DNA from: CAZAGD01 sp049699975
GTDB taxonomy: Bacteria > Desulfobacterota > SM23-61
Reading direction: 5' to 3'
NCBI GenBank assembly: GCA_049699975.1
Contig: JBNAWB010000018.1
Location: 1 to 31,060 of the forward strand
DNA length: 31,060 nucleotides
Positions within the stretch are counted from its first letter, which is position 1. Each line of letters starts with the position of its first letter. Below are positions 1 to 8,668 of the stretch, in pieces. The notes beneath the pieces were generated by a model. It searched no databases. It saw only the letters and a list, made by a program, of their open reading frames with translations, and was not told where the DNA came from. A program made the translations under genes and the position numbers.

Positions 1-41
1 AACAAAATGCTTTGAAACTAATTCAGGGGTTGCTAAAATAA
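1..41 (+). CDS. Possible C-terminal end of an upstream gene (partial)
   Basis: Reading codons from base 3 gives an open frame to the left edge that ends at TAA 39-41. The visible peptide is about 12 residues (QNALKLIQGLLK), which has the look of an amphipathic C-terminal helix. It is too short to identify. The next 80 bases are A+T-rich with no gene. This is inference from composition only. Confidence 0.25.
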   Translation, partial: QNALKLIQGLLK

Positions 42-123
42 TTATTTAAAAAAGTTTGTAAAAGGGAGATGTTAGGTTTAAAAGGAAATAGAGTACTATA
101 AAATAGCCTATTCTTAGAGGGGG

Positions 124-219
124 GTGGAATATGGCTTTTTGAAGGCTTTGCCAAAAGCCCTTCAGGAAATCTTTAGAGAGCGGGGAGATTTTTCATTCTT
201 GGCGGAAAAAATTATTTAG
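124..219 (+). CDS. Tiny ORF (31 aa) upstream of hdrA, hypothetical
   Basis: A GTG at 124 is preceded by a purine-rich AGAGGGG stretch and opens a 31-codon frame closed by TAG at 217-219. The predicted peptide is mixed and amphipathic (contains LKALPKALQEIF, then RERGDFSFLAEKII). It resembles a normal protein helix more than the overlapping frames do. No family is recognised. It could be a leader peptide, a remnant of a longer gene, or chance. It lies 34 nt before a second tiny ORF that couples to hdrA. Confidence 0.25.
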   Translation: MEYGFLKALPKALQEIFRERGDFSFLAEKII

Positions 220-253
220 AGAAGTGTGGAAGGGGAAGAAAAAAGGAGAGGAT

Positions 254-352
254 ATGGGCAAAAATTGGTATGAAATAATGCTCACTAACCGCGGCGAATC
301 ATGGTGCTCCTTGGAAGAAAGAGTAGAAACAATAATAAGGAGGGGACGATGA
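254..352 (+). CDS. Small ORF (32 aa) translationally coupled to hdrA
   Basis: ATG at 254 sits 6-7 nt after a strong Shine-Dalgarno (AAAAAAGGAGAG, 239-250). The frame runs 32 codons to TGA 350-352, which overlaps the hdrA ATG at 349 as ATGA. The peptide begins MGKNWYEIMLTNRG, has one Trp-Cys pair in the middle and ends basic (ETIIRRGR). No family is recognised. The good ribosome site and the ATGA overlap argue that it is translated, as a leader that delivers ribosomes to hdrA or as a small subunit of the complex. Its short length keeps confidence moderate. It has no signal peptide or membrane segment. Confidence 0.45.
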   Translation: MGKNWYEIMLTNRGESWCSLEERVETIIRRGR

Positions 353-3300
353 GATATGCCCAAGAATCTGGGGCATCCCATTTTAACTCGGCGATGATTG
401 TTGGAGGAGGTATTGCGGGGATACAGGCAGCTCTTGACTTGGCTCAGGCTGGTTTTCAAGTTTACCTCGTGGAGAAGTCAGCCGGGATTGGTGGGGCCAT
501 GGCCCAACTGGACAAGACTTTTCCTACTAACGAGTGCTCCACATGAATTCTTTCCCCTAAGCTGGTCGAGGTCGGCCGCCATAAAAATATAGAGATTTTG
601 ACCTTAACCCAGATTGAAAAGATTACTGGAGAACCGGGGAACTTTTCTGTTCATATTCGTCAACATCCCCGCTATGTGGATCTAAATCGGTGTATGGCCT
701 GTGGGCTATGTGCTGAAAAATGCCCGCGCAAAGTAAAAAATGAATTTAATGCAGGTCTCGATTACCGCAAAGCCATATATATAAAGTATCCCCAGACAGT
801 GCCGCTTAAATATGCTATTGACTCGGCCAATTGTTTATATTTTCAAAAAGGGAGATGTCGGGTTTGTGAAAAGATTTGCCCGGCCAAAGCAATTAATTTC
901 CAAGAAGAGACCAGAGAGAGAAATTTGCCAGTAGGCGCTTTAATTCTTACTCCTGGCTATGAAGCTTTTAACCCTGCTCCAATAGACATATTTGGTTATG
1001 GGAAATATCCCAACATAATCACTAGCTTAGAATTAGAACGGCTTCTCTCGGCATCGGGTCCTTTCCTTGGCCATTTAGTCCGGCCTTCCGACCAACAGCC
1101 GCCTCAAAAAATAGCATTTTTGCAATGTGTAGGCTCCCGAGATATAAATCGGGCGGAAAGGAGTTACTGTTCAGCAATATGTTGTATGTCCGCTATTAAA
1201 GAAGCCTTGGTTTGCCAGGAACATTCTTCTTTTCCCTTAGAAATAACAATTTTTTATATAGATATTCGGGCCTATGGGAAGGAATTTGAAAAATATTTTT
1301 GGCAGGCAGAAAAAAAAGGAATTCGCTTCGTGAGATGTCGAGTACATAGCGTTTATGCTAAACCTGGGCAAACAGACCTTTCTATCCGCTATCTGGAGGA
1401 AAGTGGTGTAGTCAAAGAAGAAAGTTATGATTTAGTGGTCCTTTCCGTGGGTTTACAGACTTCAGAAGAAACGAGAAATCTGGCCGCCAAAATGGGCTGG
1501 GAATTGGATAAACACAATTTTATTAAAACGAGCGGTCTACACCCGATAAATACTACGCAACCAGGCATTTTGGTGGCCGGTTGCAGTGCTGGTCCCAAGG
1601 ATATTCCGCAGACAGTTACCGAAGCAAGCGCGGCCGCAGCGCTGGCCATGAGCAGTTTAAAGAAAAAGGAAAAAGTCGCGCCGACCACTGAACTTTATCC
1701 AGAAGAAAAAGATGTGCGTGCTGAAGATCCCCGTTTGGGAGTTTTTATTTGCAACTGTGGGATTAACATTGGGGGAGTAGTGAAAGTTCCCGAAGTAGTG
1801 GAATACGCCCGTACTTTGCCCAGTGTAGTTTGGGCGCAAGAGAATTTATTTTCTTGTTCCCAGGATGCACAGGAAAAATTAAGAGAAGTAATTCAAAAGG
1901 AAAACCTGAACCGGGTAGTGATCGCCGCCTGTTCTCCCCGGACGCATGAGCCTCTTTTCCAAGAGACTCTGCGCCGGAGTGGGCTAAATAAGTATCTTTT
2001 AGAAATGGCCAATATTCGTGACCAATGCTCCTGGGTACATCAACATTTGCCGCAAGAAGCTACGCAAAAAGCCAAAGATCTGGTGCGCATGGCCGTGGCC
2101 AAAGCGCGGCGGATATATCCACTCCCGGAAAATGTGGTTCCCGTAACCCCCGCCGCTTTAGTTATCGGCGGAGGAATTGCCGGCATGACCGCTGCTTTGA
2201 ATTTAGCGCGCCAAGGATATGAGGTCCATTTGGTAGAGAAGGAGGCGCATTTGGGTGGCCAGGCTTGCCTCATCTACAAAACTTGGTTAGGAGAAGATGT
2301 TCAAAGTTTCCTAAGGGGACTGATTAGCGAAATTGAGGCCGAAAAAAAGATTCAAGTTCATTTAAAGAGCGAAGTGGTGGCCACGGAAGGATTTGTAGGC
2401 AATTTTAAAACTTTGCTTTCGACGGAAGAAGTGATTCAACATGGAGTAACGATTTTAGCTACGGGAGGTCAAGCCAGTATTCCTAACGAATATTTATACG
2501 GACAGGATTCGCGAATTACCTTAGGGCATGAACTGGATGAAATTATCTACAAGAATCCTGAGCAAGTGGCTAATTGGCAGAGAGCAGTTTTTATTCTCTG
2601 TGTTGGTTCCCGCCTTCCCGAACGTCCTTACTGCAGCCGGATTTGTTGTACTTCCACCATAATGCGCGCTAAAGAGCTGAAAAAAATTAACCCCGCCATA
2701 GAAATTTTCGTTCTTTACCGAGATATCCGCACTTATGGCCAAAGAGAAGAGTTATACCGCGAAGCCCGCGGGGAGGACATTTTATTTATCCGTTACGATC
2801 TGGAAAATAAACCAAAAGTGGAACTGACCAATGGGCAGTTGCGGCTAACTATTAGAGATCCCATCGCGGATTTAACTGTGGAAATCGAGCCCGATATAAT
2901 TAATTTAGCCTCCGCTATTGTTCCCCATGATAACGAAAAGCTGGCTCGCTTATTTAAAGTTGCCCGCAACAGTGAAAATTTCTTTGCCGAAGTCCATGCT
3001 AAGCTTCGGCCTGTGGAGGCCGCTACTGACGGAATCTTTCTGTGTGGAATAGCTCATTATCCTAAACCGATTGATGAAAGTATTTCTCAAAGTTTGGCGG
3101 CGGCCGCCAGAGCCGCAACCATTTTAGCCCAAAAGGAGCTGCGGACCAGTGGACAGGTGGCCAGCATTAATTCCCAAACCTGTATTGGTTGCCAAAGATG
3201 TGTAAGTGTCTGCGCTTACGAAGCGATAAACTATGACCCCTCAACGCAGACCTGCGTGGTTAATGCCGCACTTTGCAAAGGGTGCGGAGCATGCGCCGCC

Positions 3301-3417
3301 ACTTGCCCATCGCAAAGTGTTCAGCTCATGGGCTTTGAAACTCGCCAACTTTACGCGATGATAGATCAAGCTTTGGAATTGGCGGAGGGAGAAAAAGAAG
3401 CTGGAGGAAGATCATGA
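349..3417 (+). CDS. hdrA: HdrA-like flavin/Fe-S subunit, selenoprotein (1022 aa, Sec66)
   Basis: This is a large HdrA, the flavin-based electron-bifurcating subunit of heterodisulfide reductase-type complexes, acting in the cytoplasm. ATG 349 follows AATAAGGAGGGG. The first FAD-binding glycine motif (GGGIAGIQAAL) is near the N-terminus. An in-frame UGA at 544-546 (residue 66) falls in TNECST-U-ILSPKLVEVG, where HdrA proteins have Cys or Sec. Two 4Fe-4S sites follow: C115/C118/C121/C125 and C162/C170/C173/C177. A second FAD domain (VIGGGIAGMTAALNLA) lies around residues 605-640. A C-terminal two-cluster ferredoxin has C945/948/951/955 and C976/979/982/986. So it is an HdrA with an extra N-terminal FAD half. 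The frame is unbroken on both sides of the UGA, which argues against decay. The stop TGA overlaps the mvhD start (ATGA). Confidence 0.93.
544..576 (+). promoter_or_regulatory. hdrA UGA (Sec) codon and SECIS-like hairpin
   Basis: UGA 544-546 is in frame. A hairpin at 561-576 (GCUGG / UCGGC with two G-U pairs, loop UCGAGG) begins 14 nt later. Bacterial SECIS elements are short hairpins just 3' of the UGA with conserved G in the apical loop, and this fits. The fold was made by eye. Confidence 0.7.
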
Positions 3418-3878
3418 AAGCAGATCATTTTGAGCCGCGCATATTAGCTTTTCTTTGCAATTGGTGCGCCTATGCGGCTGCCGATCTTACCGGCGTGAGC
3501 CGAATTCAGTATCCACCCCAACTGCGCGTTATTAGAGTAATGTGTTCGGCATCTGTTTCCTTTCATCATGTTCTAAAAGCTTTTCAGAGAGGGGCTGATG
3601 GCGTCTTTATTGGGGGGTGACATATAGGAGATTGTCATTACCTGGAAGGTAATACGCTAACCCAAAAAAGAGTATCTTTTTTAAAAGAATTTTTAAGATT
3701 TATGGGTTTGCATCCAGACCGATTGCAGTTAACGTGGGTTTCCTCGTCTGAAGCCAGGCAATTCGCGGAAGCGATAATCAATTTTACCAAAAAAATCCAA
3801 GAAATCGGGCCTTCTCCTTTGCGCCCAAAGAAAACGTGGGCCTTCTCTGCTTTGGCCGCGGAAAAGGAGAAGTCATGA
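3414..3878 (+). CDS. mvhD: MvhD/VhuD-like electron-transfer subunit, selenoprotein (154 aa, Sec69)
   Basis: This is a MvhD-family iron-sulfur protein, which in methanogens passes electrons from hydrogenase or formate dehydrogenase to HdrA. The start overlaps the hdrA stop (ATGA). The conserved ligand set is visible: C15 and C18 (CNWCAY), C44 (VMCSASV), then UGA 3618-3620 as residue 69 in FIGG-U-HIGDCHYLEG with C74. In this family the residue at U69 is Cys, or Sec in the VhuD form of methanogens. After the UGA the frame runs on with typical family sequence (HYLEGN, then a Lys/Pro-rich tail) to TGA 3876-3878. Conceptual translation without Sec would give a useless 68-residue stub. It is very likely a partner of the flanking HdrA and formate dehydrogenase. 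Confidence 0.93.
3618..3653 (+). promoter_or_regulatory. mvhD UGA (Sec) codon and SECIS-like hairpin
   Basis: UGA 3618-3620 is followed after 16 nt by a perfect 6-bp stem ATTACC (3637-3642) / GGTAAT (3648-3653) with loop TGGAA. Spacing and the GG in the loop match the bacterial SECIS pattern. Fold by eye. Confidence 0.72.
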
Positions 3879-4666
3879 ATAGTATCTTAGAAATTGTGGA
3901 AACATTACTTTTGTCTAAAAAGATAGATGGCTTCTTGGGCTATCGGGTTATAAATGGGCACCCCTTACCTTATCTTTTTCGCTCAGAAAATATTGCCGAA
4001 TTGCCGAATCTCGTTACGGATGAAAAGCTACCCCGTTATCCTTTAACCAAAATTCTGGTGGAGATAACCAAAGCTCATCCTCAGGTTAGAATTGGGGTAA
4101 TCTTCAAAGATTGCGAACAACGTGCTTTAAATGAACTTATAAAATTAAATCAGATAAATCCTGAAAGAATTTTGATTATTCCCCAGAATTGTTGTCCTTC
4201 TTTTTTAAAAGAAGAAGGAACGTGTTCGTACCTCCAACCTTCTGCGGCGGCAGAAGAAAGAGCGCTTAGTGCTCAAATATTTGCTGACGATGCATGTTTA
4301 GATGAGAGGTTTCAATATTGGCAAAGAGAGTTTCAGAAATGTTTGAAATGTTATGGCTGCCGGAATGTATGCCCCCTTTATGTGTGTAAAGAATGTAGTC
4401 TCGAGGATGAGGATCTTATTCCTAAGGGCATGATTCCTCCGGACATTTCTTTTCACCTAATTCGGGCCATCCATATGGCTGGATTCTGTATCGATTGTGG
4501 TCTGTGCGCTGAAGCTTGTCCGGCCCAAATTCCGCTGCGCCAATTTTATCGAGGTCCTAATCAAATAATGGAAAAACTTTTTAATTTCCAGCCGGGCAAG
4601 ATCGAAGACAAATCTCCTTTGCAATTTACCGGCCTGTTAGAGGAGCGTAAAAACAATGAATTATAA
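3875..4666 (+). CDS. FdhB-like two-cluster Fe-S protein (263 aa)
   Basis: This is an iron-sulfur protein resembling the Fe-S part of FdhB/FrhB-type formate dehydrogenase beta subunits, presumably wiring FdhA to MvhD/HdrA. I chose ATG 3875 (AAAAGGAGAAG just upstream, ATGA overlap with mvhD) over an in-frame start 39 nt earlier. One cluster site is C156/C159/C162/C166 (CLKCYGCRNVCP) with extra C171 and C174. A second is C205/C208/C211/C215 (CIDCGLCAEACP). The N-terminal 150 residues contain a segment (RALNELIKLNQINPERILII) like that seen in FdhB-type proteins, ending in Cys-Cys 106-107. It seems short of a full F420/flavin-binding FdhB, so its direct electron partner is uncertain. It is the only gene of the five with no in-frame UGA. 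It overlaps fdhA by 11 nt. Confidence 0.8.
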   Translation: MNSILEIVETLLLSKKIDGFLGYRVINGHPLPYLFRSENIAELPNLVTDEKLPRYPLTKILVEITKAHPQVRIGVIFKDCEQRALNELIKLNQINPERILIIPQNCCPSFLKEEGTCSYLQPSAAAEERALSAQIFADDACLDERFQYWQREFQKCLKCYGCRNVCPLYVCKECSLEDEDLIPKGMIPPDISFHLIRAIHMAGFCIDCGLCAEACPAQIPLRQFYRGPNQIMEKLFNFQPGKIEDKSPLQFTGLLEERKNNEL

Positions 4667-6707
4667 AGTTATACCTTCTATATGTCCTTATTGCGGCTGT
4701 GGCTGCGGTATCGCTCTGGAGGTTTTAGACGATAAAATTATCAATACTTTACCTCTCAAAACTTCTCCGGTAAATGAAGGTAAACTTTGCCTTAAAGGAT
4801 ATAGTGTCCATGAATTCGTTAACAGCCCGCAACGCCTGACTACTCCTCGGCTAAGAGACTCGTCGGGATGGAAAGAGGTTTCCTGGGAAGAAGCTTTAGC
4901 ACGCCTTGTTAGCCGCTTGCAGGAAATAAAGAAGAAACATGGCCCGGAGGCCATAGCATTTTTAACTTCCGCCAAGTGCACCAATGAAGAAAACTATTTG
5001 CTCCAAAAGTTCAGTCGGGCGGTGATAGGTACTAATAATATAGATCATTGCGCCCGCCTTTGACATTCTTCCACGGTGGCCGGGTTGGCCGCCTCTTTGG
5101 GCAGTGGAGCGATGACCAATTCCTTGGAAGAGCTGGAGAAAACCGACTGTATCTTCCTCATCGGTTCCAATCCGACGGAAAATCATCCTTTGGTGGCCAC
5201 CCGCATATACCGGGCCAAAGAAAGAGGGGCAAAATTATTGATAGCCGATCCGCGCCTCATTCAGCTTTCTCCTTTGGCTGACTTGCAGGTACGCCAAAGG
5301 TTGGGTACAGATATAGCGCTTTTAAATGGGATGATGTATGTAATTCTCCAGAGAGGGTGGCATGATGCTCAGTTTATTGAAAAGCGCACCGAAAACTTTG
5401 CCGAATTCCAAAAAGTTATAAATGAATATCCGCCAGAAAGGGTAGCTCAAATAACCGGGGTAGCAAGGAAAGATATCGAAAAATTGGCTGAGTTTTATGC
5501 TTGCTCCCCTACGGCAGCAATTGTCTATGCCATGGGTATTACGCAACATACTACGGGTGTAGGTAATGTTCTTTCTCTGGCTAACCTGGCTATGCTCACT
5601 GGGAATATTGGCCGGGAAAACACGGGTATCTATCCTCTCCGGGGGCAGAATAATGTGCAAGGGGCCTGTGACATGGGCGGATTACCAAATTTTTACCCCG
5701 GTTACCAGCCCGTTACTAAGGAAGAAAATAGAAAAAAATTTGAGGAAGCTTGGCAGGTTTCTTTACCGGCCCAAGAAGGGTTGACAGTCTCCGAGATTTT
5801 TTCAGCCATCAATGCGGGAAGAATCAAAGCTTTAATTATCATGGGCGAAAATCCTGTAATAAGTGATCCAGACAGCCAGCACATAGAGGCAGCTTTAAAA
5901 GCTATTCCTTTCCTGGCAGTAATCGATATATTTATGAGTCACACGGCCGAATTTGCGGAAGTAATCTTGCCCGGCGCGGCTTTTGCCGAGAAAGATGGCA
6001 CCTTTACGAATACTGAGAGAAGAGTTCAGAGATTAATGAAGGCCGTTGAACCACCGGGAAAAGCGAAACCAGAATGGCAAATTATTCAAGACCTGGCCAA
6101 CCTTTTTGGGTATAAAATGAATTATTCTTCTCCCCAGGAAATTATGGAAGAAATCGCTCGCCTTACCCCTGCTTATAAAGGAATTTCCTACGAGCGGCTG
6201 GCTGGATCAGGAATATTTTGGCCTTGTCCTGATGCTCAACATCCCGGCACAAGAATTCTGCATCGCCAGCAGTTTACGCGGGGTAAAGGACGTTTCCATG
6301 CCGTGGAATATCAACCGGCCGCCGAGTTACCCGATGCTGAATATCCCTTTTCCCTGACCACCGGGCGAATATTTGCCCAATTCCATACGGGAACTATGTC
6401 CCGCATATCTCCTTCTTTACAAAAAGAGATTAATGAGTGCTTGGTAGAAATCAATCCGACCGATGCTCAGGCCTTAAAAATAAGCCAAGGTGAAATGGTC
6501 TATGTCCAGTCCCGCAGAGGAGCTGTAAAAACAAGAGTATTGATCAGCGAACGAGTGGGACCAGGGATTGTTTTCATGCCTTTCCACTTTTATGAAAGCC
6601 GCGCTAATATCTTAACTAACCCGGTTTATGATCCGGTGGCTAAAATTCCTGAATACAAGGTATGCGCGGTGAGATTGTCAAAAATTGAAGGGCCGGATGA
6701 AAATTAA
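4656..6707 (+). CDS. fdhA: Formate dehydrogenase catalytic subunit, selenoprotein (683 aa, Sec136)
   Basis: This is a molybdenum or tungsten bis-pterin formate dehydrogenase: formate to CO2 + 2e-, reversible, cytoplasmic (no signal or Tat peptide). The N-terminal 4Fe-4S site is C10/C13/C17/C45 (CPYCGCGCG ... KLCLKG). UGA 5061-5063 encodes residue 136 in DHCARL-U-HSS, the Mo/W-ligating Sec/Cys site of formate dehydrogenases. After it comes the typical pterin-binding part (FLIGSNPTENHP, GENPVISDPD, ADVILPGA-type segment EVILPGAAFAEKDGTFTN) and the C-terminal molydopterin-dinucleotide domain (SLTTGRIFAQFHTGTMSR). Length fits the F420/FdhH type with no extra ferredoxin domain. The start overlaps the upstream gene by 11 nt. 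In this operon it should feed electrons to the Fe-S protein, MvhD and HdrA. Confidence 0.95.
5061..5093 (+). promoter_or_regulatory. fdhA UGA (Sec) codon and SECIS-like hairpin
   Basis: UGA 5061-5063 is followed after 11 nt by the stem GGTGGCC (5075-5081) / GGCCGCC (5087-5093), 7 bp with one G-U pair and loop GGGTT. It is the most stable of the four candidate SECIS hairpins by inspection, with spacing like that of the known fdhF element of E. coli. Confidence 0.78.
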
Positions 6708-6730
6708 AAAAATGAAAGCGTGAGGATAAA

Positions 6731-8053
6731 ATGGAGTCTAATTTAATTAGCAGAGGAGAGGGAAAAAAATTTATCCGCCAGTTAGTAAAGGAGATTATAC
6801 CCGAAGGAGGAAATTTAAATCTTTGCCTCACCTGTGGAGCATGTGCGGCTGGTTGTCCAGCTACGGGCTTAGAAGGGATGGACCCGCGAAAATTTCTACG
6901 CCTGGTGGCCCTGGGTAGAGAAGAGGAGATTCTCCAAACTCCTTGGGTCTGGATGTGTACCATGTGCCAGCGCTGTATTTATAGCTGTCCCATGAAAGTT
7001 AATATACCTGAATTGATTTATCAGATCAGAAAAACATGGCCCCGCGAGAAACGTCCGAAAGGTATCTTAGGTTCTTGTGACTTTGCTTTGCGGACAGAGA
7101 GTGGTAGTGCTATGGGCACACCTGTGGAAGACTGGAAGTTTGTGGTGGAAGATGTTCTGGCTGAAGTGCGGCAAAATCAGCCAGGTTGGGAAGCCCTGCA
7201 GGCGCCCATAGATAAGGAAGGAGCCTTTTTCTTCTTGAATCAGAATTCGCGCGAACCGGTTACGGAACCAGAAGAAATGGTTCCCCTTTGGAAAATTCTC
7301 CATTTAGTGGGGGCAGATTGGACTTATTCTTCCACTGCCTGGGCCGCCGAAAATTACTGCATGTTCTTGGCGGATGATGCTTCATGGGAACGTCTGGTTA
7401 GGGCTACTGCCGAGCAAGTAGATAGATTAGGCTGTCAGGTGCTTTTAAATACGGAGTGAGGGCATGTCTTCTATGCAATCCGGGTCGGGTTGCAAAAATT
7501 TAAAATTCCGCACAAATTTCAGTTGCACTCAATAATCACTTATTATGCCCAGTGGATCCGCGAAGGTAAGCTAAAGGTCAATTCTGCCTGGAATAAAAAG
7601 AAGATAAAGTTTACAGTCCAAGACCCATGTCAGATGGTCAGAAAATCGCTCGGTGATCCTTTGGCTGCTGATTTGCGCTTGGTCGTTAAAAGTATAGTGG
7701 GCGAGGAAAACTTTATCGACATGGCCCCCAATTATTCTAATAATTTTTGCTGTGGTGGCGGAGGGGGATCATTGCAAACTCCTTTTACGGAAGCCAGAAG
7801 AACATTTGGCAGAATAAAATTTGAGCAGATTGTAGCGACAGGTGCGGATTATTGCATTACTCCGTGCCATAACTGCCACAGCCAAATCCATGATTTGGCC
7901 CTCCATTATTCGGGCAAGTATCACGCCATTCATCTTTGGACATTAATTTGCCTCTCCTTGGGCGTCTTGGCCGAAAATGAGCGCCGCTACCTTGGGGAAG
8001 ATTTAAAAGATTGTAATCTTCCTGGCGCGGGCATCAACATGAAGGAATCTTAG
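6731..8053 (+). CDS. HdrC/HdrB-like (HdrD/DsrK-type) Fe-S protein, selenoprotein (440 aa, Sec243)
   Basis: This is a fusion of an HdrC-like two-cluster ferredoxin domain and an HdrB-like CCG part, as in HdrD, DsrK and TmcB relatives, expected to reduce a disulfide-type or membrane-linked acceptor. 4Fe-4S sites are C32/C35/C38/C42 and C76/C79/C82/C86. UGA 7457-7459 encodes residue 243 in LLNTE-U-GHVFY, where relatives read ECGH. The second CCG motif is complete: C300, C340-C341 (NNFCCGGGGG) and C379/C382 (CHNC), the type of ligand set that binds a non-cubane 4Fe-4S cluster. ATG 6731 lies 23 nt after fdhA, with a weak GTGAGGATAAA site. It has no transmembrane segment. The family is sure; the physiological acceptor is not known from sequence. 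Alternative readings as two separate ORFs are much less likely because the CCG domain would lose its start. Confidence 0.9.
7457..7494 (+). promoter_or_regulatory. CCG-protein UGA (Sec) codon and SECIS-like hairpin
   Basis: UGA 7457-7459 is followed after 14 nt by an 8-bp stem TGCAATCC (7474-7481) / GGGTTGCA (7487-7494), one G-U pair, loop GGGTC. The loop closely resembles that of the fdhA element (GGGTT), supporting a shared SelB-binding role. Confidence 0.75.
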
Positions 8054-8089
8054 CTTATTAAATTTATAATAAAGGACTTAAATAAGCTA
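8051..8089 (+). repeat. Inverted repeat at the end of the selenoprotein operon
   Basis: TAGCTTATT (8051-8059, beginning with the stop codon) pairs perfectly with AATAAGCTA (8081-8089) across a 21-nt A+T-rich loop. No T-tract follows, so it is not a classic intrinsic terminator. It could be a 3'-end stabilising structure or a terminator helped by other factors. Confidence 0.4.
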
Positions 8090-8288
8090 CCATCCATCAT
8101 GGGCCATGGTAAACAAAGGGAGGCCATCTCCCGTGATGGCCACATGGCTAGAGGGGTTTCGCCCCAAATAATTTTCAAGGTTGGTTACTAATGATCTTGA
8201 GCCAACAGAAAAACAGTTGCCGGCAGGTTTTTGTTTTGCTATAAAATACATTGCTGCCCCAAAAATTAATAATTTAGAGGCAGAAGGG
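8054..8288. other. Intergenic stretch with a small hairpin
   Basis: I see no gene here. A perfect 7-bp hairpin GGCCATC / GATGGCC with 6-nt loop lies at 8122-8141. ACCAT/ATGGT pairing surrounds a CATGGGCCATGG stretch around 8090-8110. This looks like a short repetitive or structured spacer. Confidence 0.4.
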
Positions 8289-8504
8289 ATGAGTATCCTA
8301 AAGATCATCGCAGATATTGATAAAGCCACCCAGAAAATTGATAAGGCAACTCAGGCTATCGATAAAATATCGAACCTCTTCGAATCTAAATCGGCGCCAG
8401 CAAAGAAAGTTCTGACTATGGAAGAGAGGGAAAAATTAGTCAAGGCCAGGATCAAAGAAAAAGGGCTCCAATCATTGTTCCGTGACATTTATCCTGATCT
8501 GTAA
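8289..8504 (+). CDS. Small hypothetical protein (71 aa), coiled
   Basis: No family recognised. From ATG 8289 the product starts MSILKIIADIDKATQ and contains an imperfect 7-residue repeat (KIDKATQ AIDKI) that predicts an amphipathic helix. A charged second helix (MEEREKLVKARIKEKG) and an aromatic end (LFRDIYPDL) follow. The frame stays open upstream to a TTG at 8181, but that extension has poor composition. AGAAGGG precedes the ATG at very short spacing, so the start is uncertain. It has no signal peptide and no Cys. It lies between the selenoprotein operon and alkA, with no sign of coupling to either. Confidence 0.45.
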   Translation: MSILKIIADIDKATQKIDKATQAIDKISNLFESKSAPAKKVLTMEEREKLVKARIKEKGLQSLFRDIYPDL

Positions 8505-8668
8505 GCCTTTTGGCCTCTGCTTTATAGGCGGTAGCGAACAAGGGAAAGCTCTATCCGCAAATGAAAAGAGGGAATTCATGTATTAATTAGACAGCCACGC
8601 CCTGCAGGCTCGCCATGACCACTTTTCAGAGAAAATAAGCAAAATATTTATGGCGCTCCTTAATAATT
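8505..8668. other. Intergenic spacer before alkA
   Basis: 164 bases without a convincing gene, promoter or terminator. It contains a short segment with CTCGCCATGA that resembles part of the dispersed repeat seen at 12915 and 23473. Confidence 0.3.

Noticed and set aside
131..352. A possible fifth UGA selenoprotein starting at ATG 131 (UGA at 140-142) and running into the 254-352 ORF
   Set aside because: The part between 143 and 253 has poor, very basic composition, overlaps a better-looking frame (124-219), and no Sec-type context or family is seen.
193..459. An 88-codon open frame on the - strand
   Set aside because: It lies opposite the hdrA start and the coupled small ORF, has no ribosome site or family, and is explained as a shadow.
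349..8053. Reading the four interrupted genes as pseudogenes or as sequencing frameshifts
   Set aside because: All interruptions are UGA, all are in frame, all lie at Cys/Sec sites, and the downstream parts keep full family motifs. Decay would give mixed stop codons and frame changes.
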